This document shows, in pieces, positions 9,291 through 19,700 of a DNA stretch of 64,000 nt. The position numbers and the translations under genes were made by a program. Source of the DNA: JACKFE01 sp050248735. GTDB taxonomy: Bacteria > Nitrospirota > Nitrospiria > Nitrospirales > UBA8639. The first letter of the stretch is position 1. Every line of letters begins with the position of its first letter. The stretch is taken from positions 1 to 64,000 of the forward strand of contig JBFWRU010000015.1 in assembly GCA_050248735.1 (NCBI GenBank), written 5' to 3'. The notes beneath the pieces are model-generated. The model was not told the DNA's origin and made no database searches. It worked only from the letters and a program-made list of their open reading frames with translations.

Positions 9291-9871
9291 TTATCGACAG
9301 GTTGAAGAAAACTTCTGATGGTGTTGCTCCACAAAACTCCTGGGGACAGCCCCAAGGTAAAACGAGGGACTCCGATGATGAGTATAAAATCGTTCGAGGT
9401 AGTCATAGATATTTGTCCGGGCTTCGGCCTGAGTCCGGTACTGCCACTGGTGAACCCGCTCCCGTTTGAGGAGACCAAAGAAACTCTCCGCCACCGCCTT
9501 GTCATAATAGTTCCCCACGCCACTCATGGTACTCCCAATCCCATCCGCCTGAAGAAGGATTACAACTCCTGTGAGGTATCCTGGGTGTTCCAGTCCGAAA
9601 GGAGGATAGTCATCGTTGGCCTCCGACGCTACCACACCAACTTCAGCACGGCATAGACCACGAGGTCTTGAGTGCCCTGTGGCTGGATCGACCACCCAAT
9701 TACTGGGCGAGAAAACAAATCCAGGACCACCGCCAAGTAGAACCACCGCACCAGCATGGCCGCAGTAATGCCCTAATCCGCGCAACGTGAGTAACGCAGC
9801 GGCTTCGCTTGCTTGGATAGCTGGACTGCCTCCTGCGAAAACTTTAGACTGTACTGTCGACATTTCTCCAT
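9291..9871 (-). pseudogene. Second IS3-family transposase fossil
   Basis: Reading from an ATG at 9871, the first 33 codons (MEKCRQYSLKFSQEAVQLS) match the start of an IS3 OrfA and end at TAG (9773). The next recognisable parts, in different frames, are YLAVVLDLFSRPVIGW (first catalytic Asp region of OrfB) and then NYYDKAVAESFFGLLKRERV with the family ending IYDYLERFYTHHRSPSFYLG. Most of OrfA, all of the OrfB N-terminus and the second Asp segment are deleted or scrambled. The ending differs from that of the element at 1630-2613, so this is a different IS3 subgroup. No terminal repeats were found. Confidence 0.8.
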
Positions 9872-9959
9872 GACACACCTCCTAGCCTAGTATGAGGCTT
9901 TTTCGATGTGTCCCTAAAGCCAGGGAAAGACCCACATGCTGATTGCAAGGGAGGAACCA

Positions 9960-10334
9960 ATGAAAAAAAACTACTTTGTGATGGTTATGCTTTTCGTTCT
10001 TGTGGTTCCGAATTCAGGATTGAGTGAACCCTACTCCCCCTCCTGTGGAGCAGCGATCGAGAAAGTCAGCAAAGCCGGGCAAGACTTAGTGCCCTTTCAA
10101 CGCATCATGGAACTGGCCAGCGCCAGGGAACGTCAGGCCTATGGAGAGTTAACCGTCTGCACCGGTGGGGGACTCTATAGCGTGAATAAAGCGGCAGCGT
10201 GTAACGAGGCAACATGGAAAGCCCCAGAGCGAACCAAGGAAGTGATTGAAGCCGAAGATCACTACCAACAGGGTCGAAAGACATTTGAGGAATTATTTGA
10301 ACAGGCAAAGAGAACATGCTTAGTGGCCCCCTGA
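9960..10334 (+). CDS. Small secreted protein of unknown function
   Basis: A 124-residue protein. The ATG at 9960 has GGAGG 5 nt upstream and gives a textbook signal peptide (MKKNYF followed by a hydrophobic core, cleavage near GLSE). The mature part of about 100 residues is mostly helical with four Cys, probably in disulfides in the periplasm. No known family is recognised. It follows the IS3 fossil and is followed by a clear terminator, so it is monocistronic. Confidence 0.7.
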   Translation: MKKNYFVMVMLFVLVVPNSGLSEPYSPSCGAAIEKVSKAGQDLVPFQRIMELASARERQAYGELTVCTGGGLYSVNKAAACNEATWKAPERTKEVIEAEDHYQQGRKTFEELFEQAKRTCLVAP

Positions 10335-10380
10335 TTTGCTGACCATCCCTGACTCTCCAGGAATCGGTTCTCCCATGATG

Positions 10381-10416
10381 GCCTCACTTTCTGTAAGGAG
10401 TGAGGCTATTTTGTTT
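10381..10416 (+). terminator. Rho-independent terminator
   Basis: The 8-bp stem GCCTCACT (10381-10388) and AGTGAGGC (10399-10406) encloses a 10-nt loop and is followed by the T-rich tail TATTTTGTTT. It sits 46 bp after the secreted-protein stop at 10334. Confidence 0.8.
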
Positions 10417-11290
10417 AATTGGAATGAACTCAAAGGCGGATGTTCCTTTTTGATGTCCGAATGATCACCCAAGGCGGGGTGATCGATGGCTTCGCCAAGC
10501 CAAACATGTAAAAACCCTCCGCAAGAGACGCGCTCATGATGGAAGTCAAAATGATACTGAAATAATGATACTGAAATTATGAGAGCATGTTTGTGTTGTC
10601 CAAAAGGACGGTCTGCGAAATCCTTTTTGGCTAGGCCTTTAGCTTGTGGAGTCTGGATAAGGGTTCGCTGCTTCTCGTAAAGCCTCAATTTTTCCCGGAT
10701 TGTATGCCCGCCTTTGCGAACCCGGAATACCCCTTCTTTGGAGGCATTGTTTGTGTGATCTGTTGCGAATATAAACTTGATCCTCTACTTGAATGAAAGG
10801 AGAAGGTCGTCATTAAAATTTCATTCATCATATTCGTCGGTATATTGTTGTCGACCATGTATGTTATGGCCGTGGGTAAGGTCTCAGGCGAAATCATCAA
10901 TGAACTCTTTTCAATCGTAAACGGAATAGTGGTGCGGTAGTAGGCTTCCTTCATTTTTAAGGACGGTTAAAGACTTTTGACCATGCCTTTCTCAAAATGG
11001 CCGTAAGGCCCTTCCCCAGGTAAAAACCGAGCCCGCTGTCTTTTATTAACCCCTCGATATAGTCAAAACATCTGCTCCAATCTCGACTCAAGTCCGATAT
11101 TGCCGCCGATGCCCCCATTTCGTTGAGTCTCCACGGGGCTACTGCTATTCTTCCGTGTAGGCCAAAATCCCAATAATCAAAAAAGGTGCCCTCAAGAGTC
11201 AGATCAAAAATGGATGTAGCCAAAAAGTAAAGGCCAGCATCTTTAAGAAAGGAAATGCCTGATCTTGAGCCATAGTCGGGAGGTGACAAC
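10417..11290. other. No supported gene; weak minus-strand frames
   Basis: Two adjacent minus-strand open frames exist (10957-11292, 111 codons, and 10685-10954, 89 codons). The first has a protein-like composition (SIFDLTLEGTFFDYWDFGLH). However, its start overlaps the ribosome binding site of the plus-strand gene at 11291, and neither has a good ribosome site or a recognisable family. They may be remnants of one decayed gene. Base composition is AT-richer than the flanks. Confidence 0.35.
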
Positions 11291-11566
11291 ATGAATTTAC
11301 AACAGCGAGGGACAGAGTTGATCCATCAACTCAAAGAGCATGTCTTAGAGGTTCTCCGTAGTCATCCCAATGCCGGGTCAGGGGAAACAGGAATACTGCA
11401 GGAAGAAATTGCCCGGCGGGCCGGCCTGCATAGTATGGGCACCGGAGAGTTGGATCATACGTGTAGTGAAATCCTGAGTCTTCTTCAAAAGGAGAACAAG
11501 ATAAAGTTATCTGATGTCTCGCAGGAAGAACGGCAGAAAAAGTTATGGCGTCTCAGGAAAGAATGA
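11291..11566 (+). CDS. Small soluble protein, possibly winged-helix
   Basis: A 91-residue protein with a strong ribosome site (GGGAGGTGAC) about 7 nt before the ATG. It is fully hydrophilic and predicted helical. The sequence LQEEIARRAGLH, followed by a segment ending in KLWRLRKE, suggests a winged-helix-type DNA-binding fold in which the 'wing' carries basic residues. This is an impression from pattern, not a family match. It stands alone, 160 bp before the tRNA-Arg gene. Confidence 0.6.
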   Translation: MNLQQRGTELIHQLKEHVLEVLRSHPNAGSGETGILQEEIARRAGLHSMGTGELDHTCSEILSLLQKENKIKLSDVSQEERQKKLWRLRKE

Positions 11567-11726
11567 CGTACGAATTTATGAATGGTCTTCCGGCAGTTTC
11601 ACTGACAGGCAAAAGAAGGTTTTTGGACTTCGAGCCACTGGTAACAGGTCAATCGTGAAATTGACACACCCAATGCCCTCCGTGGTCGTTGACTCAAACT
11701 CTGTAAGTATGCGATTTTCCTGGCAT

Positions 11727-11803
11727 GCGCTCGTAGCTCAGTTGGATAGAGCATCGGCCTTCTAAGCCGAGGGTCACAGGTTCGAATCCTGTCGGGCGCA
11801 CCA
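11727..11803 (+). tRNA. tRNA-Arg (anticodon TCT)
   Basis: This is a 77-nt cloverleaf. The acceptor stem GCGCTCG pairs with CGGGCGC (one G-T pair). The D-arm is TAGCTCAGTTGGATAGAGCA. The anticodon stem TCGGC/GCCGA encloses loop CTTCTAA, so the anticodon is TCT. The T-arm is ACAGG-TTCGAAT-CCTGT, and the CCA tail is encoded. The minus-strand giant gene ends 7 bp after it, the usual position for DNA inserted at a tRNA 3' end. Confidence 0.97.
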
Positions 11804-11809
11804 GCCAGA

Positions 11810-14800
11810 TCAGCGATTAATCGGTAGAGCGTCGGCATACACCAGCCGGCGTTCTTCCTTGCGCGGTGTATCCGCCTCTCCTTCCGTATCGAATACTTCA
11901 AACTCTTTAATAACGACACGATGCTGCTTGGGACCCGGTTCCGGGAGTGGTACCGGCCCACTCCACTGTGTGGCATTGATTCTGGGCAGGACTACGGGCT
12001 TTGATCCTCCAACGGGCAGCCATCCCAAGTCGTCCGGCACGGCCGGATTCATTTCCTCCAGGGAGATTTCGACAATGGATGTGCGAGCCGGGGCGGCAGA
12101 ACCTTGCACACCTGCCACCGTGACAATGACCTGGTTGCCATTTTTTGAATCGGGTACGACACTGGCCGTCCGGTCGGGAACCAGTTGGGCAAAGTCTGCC
12201 AGGACGACCGGGGAAAGATGTACGCCCTGGATCGAATTGACCTGATAGCGGGCAAGAGCCAGGCGCACAAAGGGGAAATAGGCCGTGCCGGGATCCATGT
12301 CGATGTCGCAGTACCACAACTGTCGGTTCACATCGGGTTTCACGTCAAATACGCAGATTGTCACCGGCATGGGTTGGAATAAAAACAAACGGGTGGGCAC
12401 CGCGATTTGAGGATTGACGGCAGCGGCTCTGGAACTAACCCCTCCAGCCGGGATGGGCGCCTCTCTTACTCCCAGATCGTAACGGACAGCCACGGCATTC
12501 TTGAAGTTCGTCGGAGCCGGGTGGCTGGCTCCCACTTTGAGTTGGGAGAACAGCTGACCGGAAATTCTTGGATCCAGCTGCAATGCTTGAGGCGAATTTT
12601 TGAGAATACCCGGCGGGGTCGCCCGGGAACTGATCTCATCCTCAGGAATCGACCGAGGGTGTATTTGAGGAATATTGAGCTGGGGGATAATCGGAATTTT
12701 CTCAGCCGGGATGGGGATTCGGGAGGGACCGCTTTCCCATAAGGGATCCAAACCCCATTGGGAAACATAGGGTTTGGCCTGATCCGGTAATTCGGCTCTG
12801 GGGTCAGGGTAGAGGATGACGGCCAATTGTTCCCCATCGCCTGAAGAAAACCATGGACGGTCCAGGTAGACCCGTAGCCCTCCACCGACCCGGTGGTGGC
12901 CTTGCGGGGTATTTTCCCATCGGAACGTCGGTAGAATGTACAGAACTTCGGGTTTGGCCGGAGGAGCACTGCTTAAAATGTCCACCTTGACCGGTTGTGA
13001 CGTCCGGGTCCATTTGGGGAGATTCGGCAGCGGGGGGAGCGGTTGCTTGTTAGCCATCGCCGCCGAAAGAGCTTTCTCATAATTTTCCCATACATGTTCC
13101 TCTTCTTCGCGCGTCGGCAGAAAGTAGTCGCGATACCTCGTCTTGCCGATAGCCACATAGTCGACGCACCGGTATTTGGTATCGGTGAATGTCTGCTTGC
13201 CGGCGAACCGATATTGATGAGGTACAAAGTTTTCCGGCAGAGGCGGTAGGGCTGTGGCACAGCGGAATGGCCGCTCATCGTAGGGGGGAGGCCCTTGAGG
13301 TTGCGGCCGTGCGATGACCGACGGGTTAATCGTTGCAGCACCGACCGGATTTTTCTGAATAACGGTGGGGGCAGCGGCGGCCTTCATTCTTGCCAGAGGA
13401 ACTCCTCGTTCCTGTACCCCGTCGGGTATGGCTTCTTCTCCCGTTTTCGATTCAGGATCCATTGGAGGGGAATCGCCTGGTTCTCCTTCTAGAGGAGTCT
13501 GGCTTTTGTCGGAAGCCTCGGACTTGACTGTTGCCCGTTCAGTCAAATCCATATCCAACGGAGCCGCACTTTCCTGTCCTTCAAGACCTCTGGCGATGAC
13601 CCGTTGAGCGACTCGCTCCACCACGGGAACCTGGAAGGCTTGAGCTTGACCGATCACCCGTTGCGGCGGATCGGTCAGGGGCACACCGATGTCCACGGGT
13701 TCGCTCCATCGCGCTTCCACATCGAATTCTTCGGTGCTTCCCCGATGCACGGCAATGGTTCCATACAAATAGGCCTGGGTGTCACCCACCTTGCGGACGT
13801 GATCAAACGGAACTTCCTGGCTGGCTTGAACCGGATTGATCAGGCTGGCCCACAGGGGATTGAACAGGGGTTGTTGAAGGGCATGCACCAGATCAAGGTC
13901 CCGGTTAGGGGTGAGCAGCCAATGCCGTCCCTGTCTGACCAGCGTTTGCATGGGAGATCCGTCCTGCTGTCGACCCAGGCGTTCTTGAATCCATCGCCAG
14001 AGTCCCATGAGATTTTCCGCTCCAGGAGGAAAAAAACAACTGGCTTCCGCCCGGATATGTTCACCCGGCGGAACGAAAATCCTTAAGGTATCGCCTTGAA
14101 ACACCGGAGGGTTGTTGCCTCCTTCAATCCGGATTTTGAATCCAACCCGGTTTGGCCAGTTGCCGCCAAACGCTTGTTGGAACAGGCCTGGACCACTGGT
14201 TCCTGGCAGTTGTGAGAACGTGACGCCAGCGGCCAACGGATCTGGCAGGTACGGAACGGTAATCTGTTGATTGGCCGGTACGACGAATTCCGGTAATTCC
14301 ACTTTCACCGCTTTGCGTCCAATGGGGGAAGTGGAGTCCGGTTGCCACTGTTCTCCCAAATCCAGATCCTTGTCGATCATGAGTTGATAGGCTTGTTGCG
14401 GCGGCATGGCATCGAACATCCCATGTTGCTCAGACAATTCCTGGCTCACTCTGGGTGGAACCATATGTCGAATGGATGCGGGCGTGGCCGGTCCTGCCGG
14501 GACATCTTGCGGGGTTTCCAGGTTGAGGGTTCGAATCACCAATCGTGAAGGAAAGTCACCGGGAAGCAGGGGTTGTTCTGCGGGTTTCGGTCCCTTGGTT
14601 GGTTGTGTCAGGACCATGACGGGCGAACTCACCGGCTCGAACCGATCGTAAAAGCCATCATTCACATCAGTGACAAACAGGGGATTTTCGGGAGGCGAAA
14701 ATGTGACCGGCAAACTGTTGCCTGCCAGGTCCACGACTCGCGCCCGGAATTGATACTGTTTGCCGAATCGCAATTGCTGCAGGGTCCCGGGGATGGGTCT

Positions 14801-16744
14801 GAAATAGACCTGCATGGGAATCCCCGGAATTGGCGCATGTCCGCTGTAGTCAGGATTGTCCTGTGGATTCAAGTCTTTTCCCGGCCTCGGCACGCATAAA
14901 CTCCATCCGGACCAACGAAACAGGGATTCGTAAATGTGGAGGATGGGTTTGGGAACAACCCGTATGGCACCGATAACCGCTTGAGCGGCGAGGGAGGCGA
15001 TGCGGGATTGTGGAATGGCGGGAGTGATGGCGCGGGGTTGTATTTGAGGAATGATGGCCCCCTGCAAAGGTTTTGGGGTGAGTGCTCCCACTTTTGGCCT
15101 CGGGGGCGGCTCCACGTCGCCTTCCGTGGCGCCGAGGGAAATCCATCCTTCATCGTCGTACGCGAGGACTGGAGGGGCATTCGGATTCAGGCGATGTTCC
15201 CCATGCCGGAAGCAGAGTGACCGCCATGGACCGAAGGTGACCGCGCCACCCGGTGCGCGATTGACTTCCCTCACGTCAATTCGATAGCCGCGGATGAGAT
15301 CCTCTCCTGTAAATACGATCCCGGATTTCGCGGTCGCATCCAGGGCTTTCTGGCGATCCAATAGCTGGTCCAGCCAGAGGTCACGGTCATTATGAGCCAC
15401 GGATAGGCCGGCCGACCGGAGGGAGGGCAGGCTGATTCTCTCCGACAGTTCTTCGGCTTTCTCGGGATTGAGGAGAATCTCGGAAAACTTGGCTACCCGT
15501 TTAAACGCGCCTTCCACGTCACCGGGAACCACATCATAAATGCGGACACCTCCCGATTGCCGTCCAAACGTCAAAAGGCCGTCTTGCAATTCCGGCGAGG
15601 AAGTGGACGCGTGAAATGAATTCCCCGTGAGAATGTATCTGGTGCGGGGGGTTGGGATTCTGGAAATGACCGGAGCCGGAGCGATCGCCTTGACGAAGAC
15701 AGTGGAGCTTGGAGGCATTTTGGGATCAGCCTTGACGAGAAAATCGATACGCAATCCCAACTTTTTCATCAATTCTGGATAATCTCCGAGGCTGGAGATC
15801 AGTTGATGAAAGTCGACTTTGGGCACCTCCGGGCGCGGCTTGGCGACTAAGGTTCCTTCATAGACCGATTGATACTTCAGCAACTCCACGCCTTTTGGGG
15901 TAATGCCAGCCGCTTGAAGTTGCTGTTGGCTCATCCTGGGAAGTGTCCTTTTTACGAGGGGACTTCCCGTTCCCCGAGATTGAATTTGTGGGGTGATTCC
16001 AAGTTGACCTCCCGGCCCCTGGGGTCCACCAGGGAGCCCGCCCGGGAGTCCCGGCCCCAACTGGTTTTTGAGCAACTGGTCTTGAAGGATATTGAGTTGA
16101 AGAATCGGATGTTCAAACCCTCGTTCGAATTTGCCTGGAACACGCACATCGGGCCTGACCATGTTCATCTCTTGTAATCGCTGCAACATCATGCCCTTTT
16201 CCGGGAGACGATCCGGTGACTCTACGGCCAGCTTTCCATACAGATCGTCCTTAACGGATTGGAAAAACCGTTTTTCAGCAGGAGCCACAATCAGGAATTT
16301 ATCGCCGGTGAATCTGGAAGTTCCCTGATCGAATTGATAGGGACGCACGAGCAGCGTATCGGGAAAGAGCGCCGCCCAGAGATTGGCATCAAAGGGATCG
16401 GCGTTTGGGGCCGAAGGGGTGGCCGCCCATTCCGGGGTCACCGCCAACGGTGGAAGCCCGGACCCGTCAAAAACGAGCTGAAATTGGAGCGCATGTCTGA
16501 TGGCCGGCCAATCGAAAACCGGCCGGAAGTATTTGAACTGCAACTCGGGTATTTTTTGTTGTGGAGGAACGGTCACCAACAGACGTGGAGAAATCAGCAC
16601 CGTGAAGCGTAACGAATTCTCGAATCGCCCATTGGGTAGGGTCGTCGCCATCAGTTCGAACTGAGGCGCCCCGAGTTGAATCAATGGTCCAATGGCCGCA
16701 GCGTTCTGTTTGTCCGTAGGCTTGGGAATAATCCGATTTGCCAT
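11810..16744 (-). CDS. Giant protein of unknown function (1644 aa)
   Basis: A 1644-residue protein with no signal peptide or membrane segment. GGGAG lies about 8 nt before the ATG. It is Pro-rich throughout. The region near residues 610-690 (SGWSLCVPRPGKDL, then YQFRARVVDLAGNS) looks like a fibronectin-like beta-sandwich. Between globular parts there are Ile/Pro/Gln linkers such as IIPQIQPRAI near residue 565 and IPQIHPRSIP near 1365, also found in the companion gene. No enzymatic motif was seen. It is 21 bp downstream of the Tat-signal gene and probably forms an operon with it. It may be a structural or surface-assembly protein, but no function can be assigned. Confidence 0.75.
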   Translation of the reverse strand: MANRIIPKPTDKQNAAAIGPLIQLGAPQFELMATTLPNGRFENSLRFTVLISPRLLVTVPPQQKIPELQFKYFRPVFDWPAIRHALQFQLVFDGSGLPPLAVTPEWAATPSAPNADPFDANLWAALFPDTLLVRPYQFDQGTSRFTGDKFLIVAPAEKRFFQSVKDDLYGKLAVESPDRLPEKGMMLQRLQEMNMVRPDVRVPGKFERGFEHPILQLNILQDQLLKNQLGPGLPGGLPGGPQGPGGQLGITPQIQSRGTGSPLVKRTLPRMSQQQLQAAGITPKGVELLKYQSVYEGTLVAKPRPEVPKVDFHQLISSLGDYPELMKKLGLRIDFLVKADPKMPPSSTVFVKAIAPAPVISRIPTPRTRYILTGNSFHASTSSPELQDGLLTFGRQSGGVRIYDVVPGDVEGAFKRVAKFSEILLNPEKAEELSERISLPSLRSAGLSVAHNDRDLWLDQLLDRQKALDATAKSGIVFTGEDLIRGYRIDVREVNRAPGGAVTFGPWRSLCFRHGEHRLNPNAPPVLAYDDEGWISLGATEGDVEPPPRPKVGALTPKPLQGAIIPQIQPRAITPAIPQSRIASLAAQAVIGAIRVVPKPILHIYESLFRWSGWSLCVPRPGKDLNPQDNPDYSGHAPIPGIPMQVYFRPIPGTLQQLRFGKQYQFRARVVDLAGNSLPVTFSPPENPLFVTDVNDGFYDRFEPVSSPVMVLTQPTKGPKPAEQPLLPGDFPSRLVIRTLNLETPQDVPAGPATPASIRHMVPPRVSQELSEQHGMFDAMPPQQAYQLMIDKDLDLGEQWQPDSTSPIGRKAVKVELPEFVVPANQQITVPYLPDPLAAGVTFSQLPGTSGPGLFQQAFGGNWPNRVGFKIRIEGGNNPPVFQGDTLRIFVPPGEHIRAEASCFFPPGAENLMGLWRWIQERLGRQQDGSPMQTLVRQGRHWLLTPNRDLDLVHALQQPLFNPLWASLINPVQASQEVPFDHVRKVGDTQAYLYGTIAVHRGSTEEFDVEARWSEPVDIGVPLTDPPQRVIGQAQAFQVPVVERVAQRVIARGLEGQESAAPLDMDLTERATVKSEASDKSQTPLEGEPGDSPPMDPESKTGEEAIPDGVQERGVPLARMKAAAAPTVIQKNPVGAATINPSVIARPQPQGPPPYDERPFRCATALPPLPENFVPHQYRFAGKQTFTDTKYRCVDYVAIGKTRYRDYFLPTREEEEHVWENYEKALSAAMANKQPLPPLPNLPKWTRTSQPVKVDILSSAPPAKPEVLYILPTFRWENTPQGHHRVGGGLRVYLDRPWFSSGDGEQLAVILYPDPRAELPDQAKPYVSQWGLDPLWESGPSRIPIPAEKIPIIPQLNIPQIHPRSIPEDEISSRATPPGILKNSPQALQLDPRISGQLFSQLKVGASHPAPTNFKNAVAVRYDLGVREAPIPAGGVSSRAAAVNPQIAVPTRLFLFQPMPVTICVFDVKPDVNRQLWYCDIDMDPGTAYFPFVRLALARYQVNSIQGVHLSPVVLADFAQLVPDRTASVVPDSKNGNQVIVTVAGVQGSAAPARTSIVEISLEEMNPAVPDDLGWLPVGGSKPVVLPRINATQWSGPVPLPEPGPKQHRVVIKEFEVFDTEGEADTPRKEERRLVYADALPINR

Positions 16745-16765
16745 AAGAAGCTCCCTTTTCTTGTC

Positions 16766-19700
16766 TTAGGCCGAGAATGCGCCGGCGTATTGAGCCCATT
16801 CCTGTTCGCTGAGCATTTCGTAAATTTTTCTGGGTTTCACGATGTTGCCCATCCTGTTTTGAACAAACACCGGCTTTGGCTCGTTACTGACAAGCCAGAT
16901 GTGATCGCGGTCGTCTTGCGCGATTTGAACGGTTTCGGTTTCCCCCTGGAATTCTTTTCTGACACTCAAGGTCACCGAGGTTTCAAAGAACAAAATCTCA
17001 ATTTTGACGACGAGCGACGCCTCGCCCCACAACTTCTTGGAAATGGTCTTGGTTGTGGCCGTGGTGGAAAGGACTTTTTCCTCGTAGGCGATCAACATTT
17101 TAAATTCGAGCGAAACGGTGATAAGCCCCAATACGCTGATCTGCCCGCCCATGCGTAAATATCCCTCAAGGTAAATGCCTTTCTCGCCGGTCTTTTCGTC
17201 GAGGCCATATTTGAAATAGAAGCCGGCCATGACATACACGCCGCCGCTGGCGATTCCGATATCGAAGGCGAATTTTCCGCCGAACTCCAGCAAAACTTCC
17301 ACCAACACCACGCCTCGTTCGGAGGCTTCAATCTCGACGGCAAAAAACCCGCCGCCGCCGAATATCCATACGGTAATACAGAACGGGTCGCTTCGTTCGG
17401 AAATGGCCAGCCGGAATCGCACCGGATCGCCATTCCAGAAAATCGAGACGGCTGCCGAAAGTTTCAAGTTGGAAAGACTGAAGACCCCAATGGCAATGGT
17501 CGGCACGGTGACCGCGATGCCGGCTTTGATGCTGGTGGTGGAAGGTTCGATAATGGGTTTGACGCCCCAGCCGCTGGAGCCGCCTGACGTGCCGCCACCA
17601 CCCCCGCCGCCTCCACCACCACTATCACTTTTTCCGCCGACGAGTTCTTGAAGGTTGCTGAGGAATTTTAACGCTCCGAGGAACTCGACCGGTTTGACCC
17701 CATCTTCCGATTCACTCGCCAATTTCGGATCGGGTGACAGGCTTTTTCCATGTTTCTTTTCAAGGCGGAGCTTACTGAAACTCACCCGAATGCATTGCGC
17801 GATGGTGACCTGAAAATTTGTCAGTTCTCCGGTGGCATTGAATTCCGGCTCCGGGACGTGGGGATCACCTTGTTTGGGGAACCGAAAGACTACTTGAACT
17901 TTCAGAGTGAATTTTGATTTTTTGGGGTTGGGCTTGCTTGGCAATTGGGGGTCGAAAATGAGCACAGGAGCCAAGTTAACTTTCTGGACATTATCGATGG
18001 TGAACTCGAACGGGATTTTGATTTTGTCCGGGTACTCTTCGGATTTGAGGGAAGGCACCAGTCCGCCGGGCTGTTTGAATTGATTGTTATTGACCGATGG
18101 GAATAGACCGGCCAAAGGAATGCCACCCAGGATTTTGGCGTCCTTGAAATATTCCTGCGGGTTGAAGTTGCCGCTGCCGAATTGCTCCGCACTTTGTGCG
18201 GCTCCGGAATCTCCGCCGCTCCCTCTGGTGGTGACGCTGCTGGCCTTTCCACCCACCGGACCTTTAAGTCGGGAGATACCCACGATATCCATGTTGGGAG
18301 CTGCCAATCCGCCGGACTTGGTGGTATCGGTGAACCGCATGCCGATGGGATTGAGGAGGATCAGGAAGAGTTCTCCAAGGTTCGGTCCGCCAAATCCATT
18401 CACCCTGTACATATCACTGTACCGAACGTCTGTTCCCGCAGTGGCGGGGTTGGGTCCCAGCAACGCTTTCACGGCGGGAATGGAGATATTGGCCTTGACC
18501 AGAAAAGGAAAGAAAAACGGATTGACGGCATCTACCAGAGGTTTGGTCACTGCGGGAGGACAGCCCGGCATGAGGCCCTCCTGAATCCATACCGGATCAC
18601 AAGGGATCTCAGCACTGAACGATAAATTTTCGGTCTCCAGTGCGGTGTCCCCTTTTTTACTGGATGGGGCATAGGAGACCTTTTGTCCGGAAAGACCGGT
18701 GGTGCTCCGGGAATCCTGGGCATAGGCGTTACGTACACCCTTGAGGGTTCCGGTGTTCAGTCCTACATCGCTGGTCATGAAGACTAGAGGGATTGTGAAC
18801 TCGCAAGAGTCGCCTGCCCAGTCTTCGCCTATGAGATGGAACTGGAAGTCCTGCCCGCTCACCTTTGGCCAAAATGCGATCGAGTTTCCTGGAACTGAGC
18901 CGATCTTACTGTTTTCCTTAGGGTCGAGATTCGGCGTGATGAGTGTGGTAATCCGGAGGTTTTGAAAGGGGAAGTTCCGGCCTTTTGAAAAGGATAGCTT
19001 CTCCTGCCCCGGGCCGGGATAGGTTTTGATGGGTTCTTTCACCACAATAAATTCCCGGTACCGAAGCAATGCCACCATCGGTCCGCCTGGAATGGGTCGT
19101 TCGATTTTCCGTTCGCTGATCTGGATGAGGACGGCTCGATGACCGAAAGGAAACAGAAATCCTTGTTCGATGACCCGCACAAATTGATCCCGCCCCATAT
19201 TCGTATGTTGGGTCCATTCAATAACCGTTAAGGGATTAGGGGCCGGGTCGTAGGCATATTGGGTTTTCATCCAGACGCCGAGAGAACTCAGCATGAATCG
19301 TTCGGCACGGGCATATCGATTTTGCCAATTGGCCAGCTTCCCATTGGCCATTAATTGTACGAGTTGGTGCCGATGTTGGGCCTCGGGCAGCATCCGGAAG
19401 GGTACTCTGGATGGGTCCGCTGAATTTGGATATCTTGGGGGGCCATTGCTGTTAGGTTCGTTATAATCCGGTGACCAGATCGCCCGAAGCGTGCGGTACC
19501 AATCATCCTCTTCATCGATCCGCCACTGACCCTGTCGGTCCTGTCTCCTCACACCTAATCGCGTGTGCCAGAGTTCCAGTCGATTGTTCAAGGTGACGGG
19601 TTTTGGGGAATGAGCCCACCCACCCATTTTGCTGGGCGACATGAATAAGCGGTAGGGGGCTTCAATGACGGTAATGTTAGGGAGATCTTCCTTCTTTGGA

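Noticed and set aside
10320..10688. Minus-strand 122-codon frame
   Set aside because: It runs through the terminator hairpin of the opposite-strand gene and has no recognisable features.
17592..17623. Repeat run as a mobile or regulatory element
   Set aside because: It encodes the poly-glycine linker of the giant Tat-signal protein.
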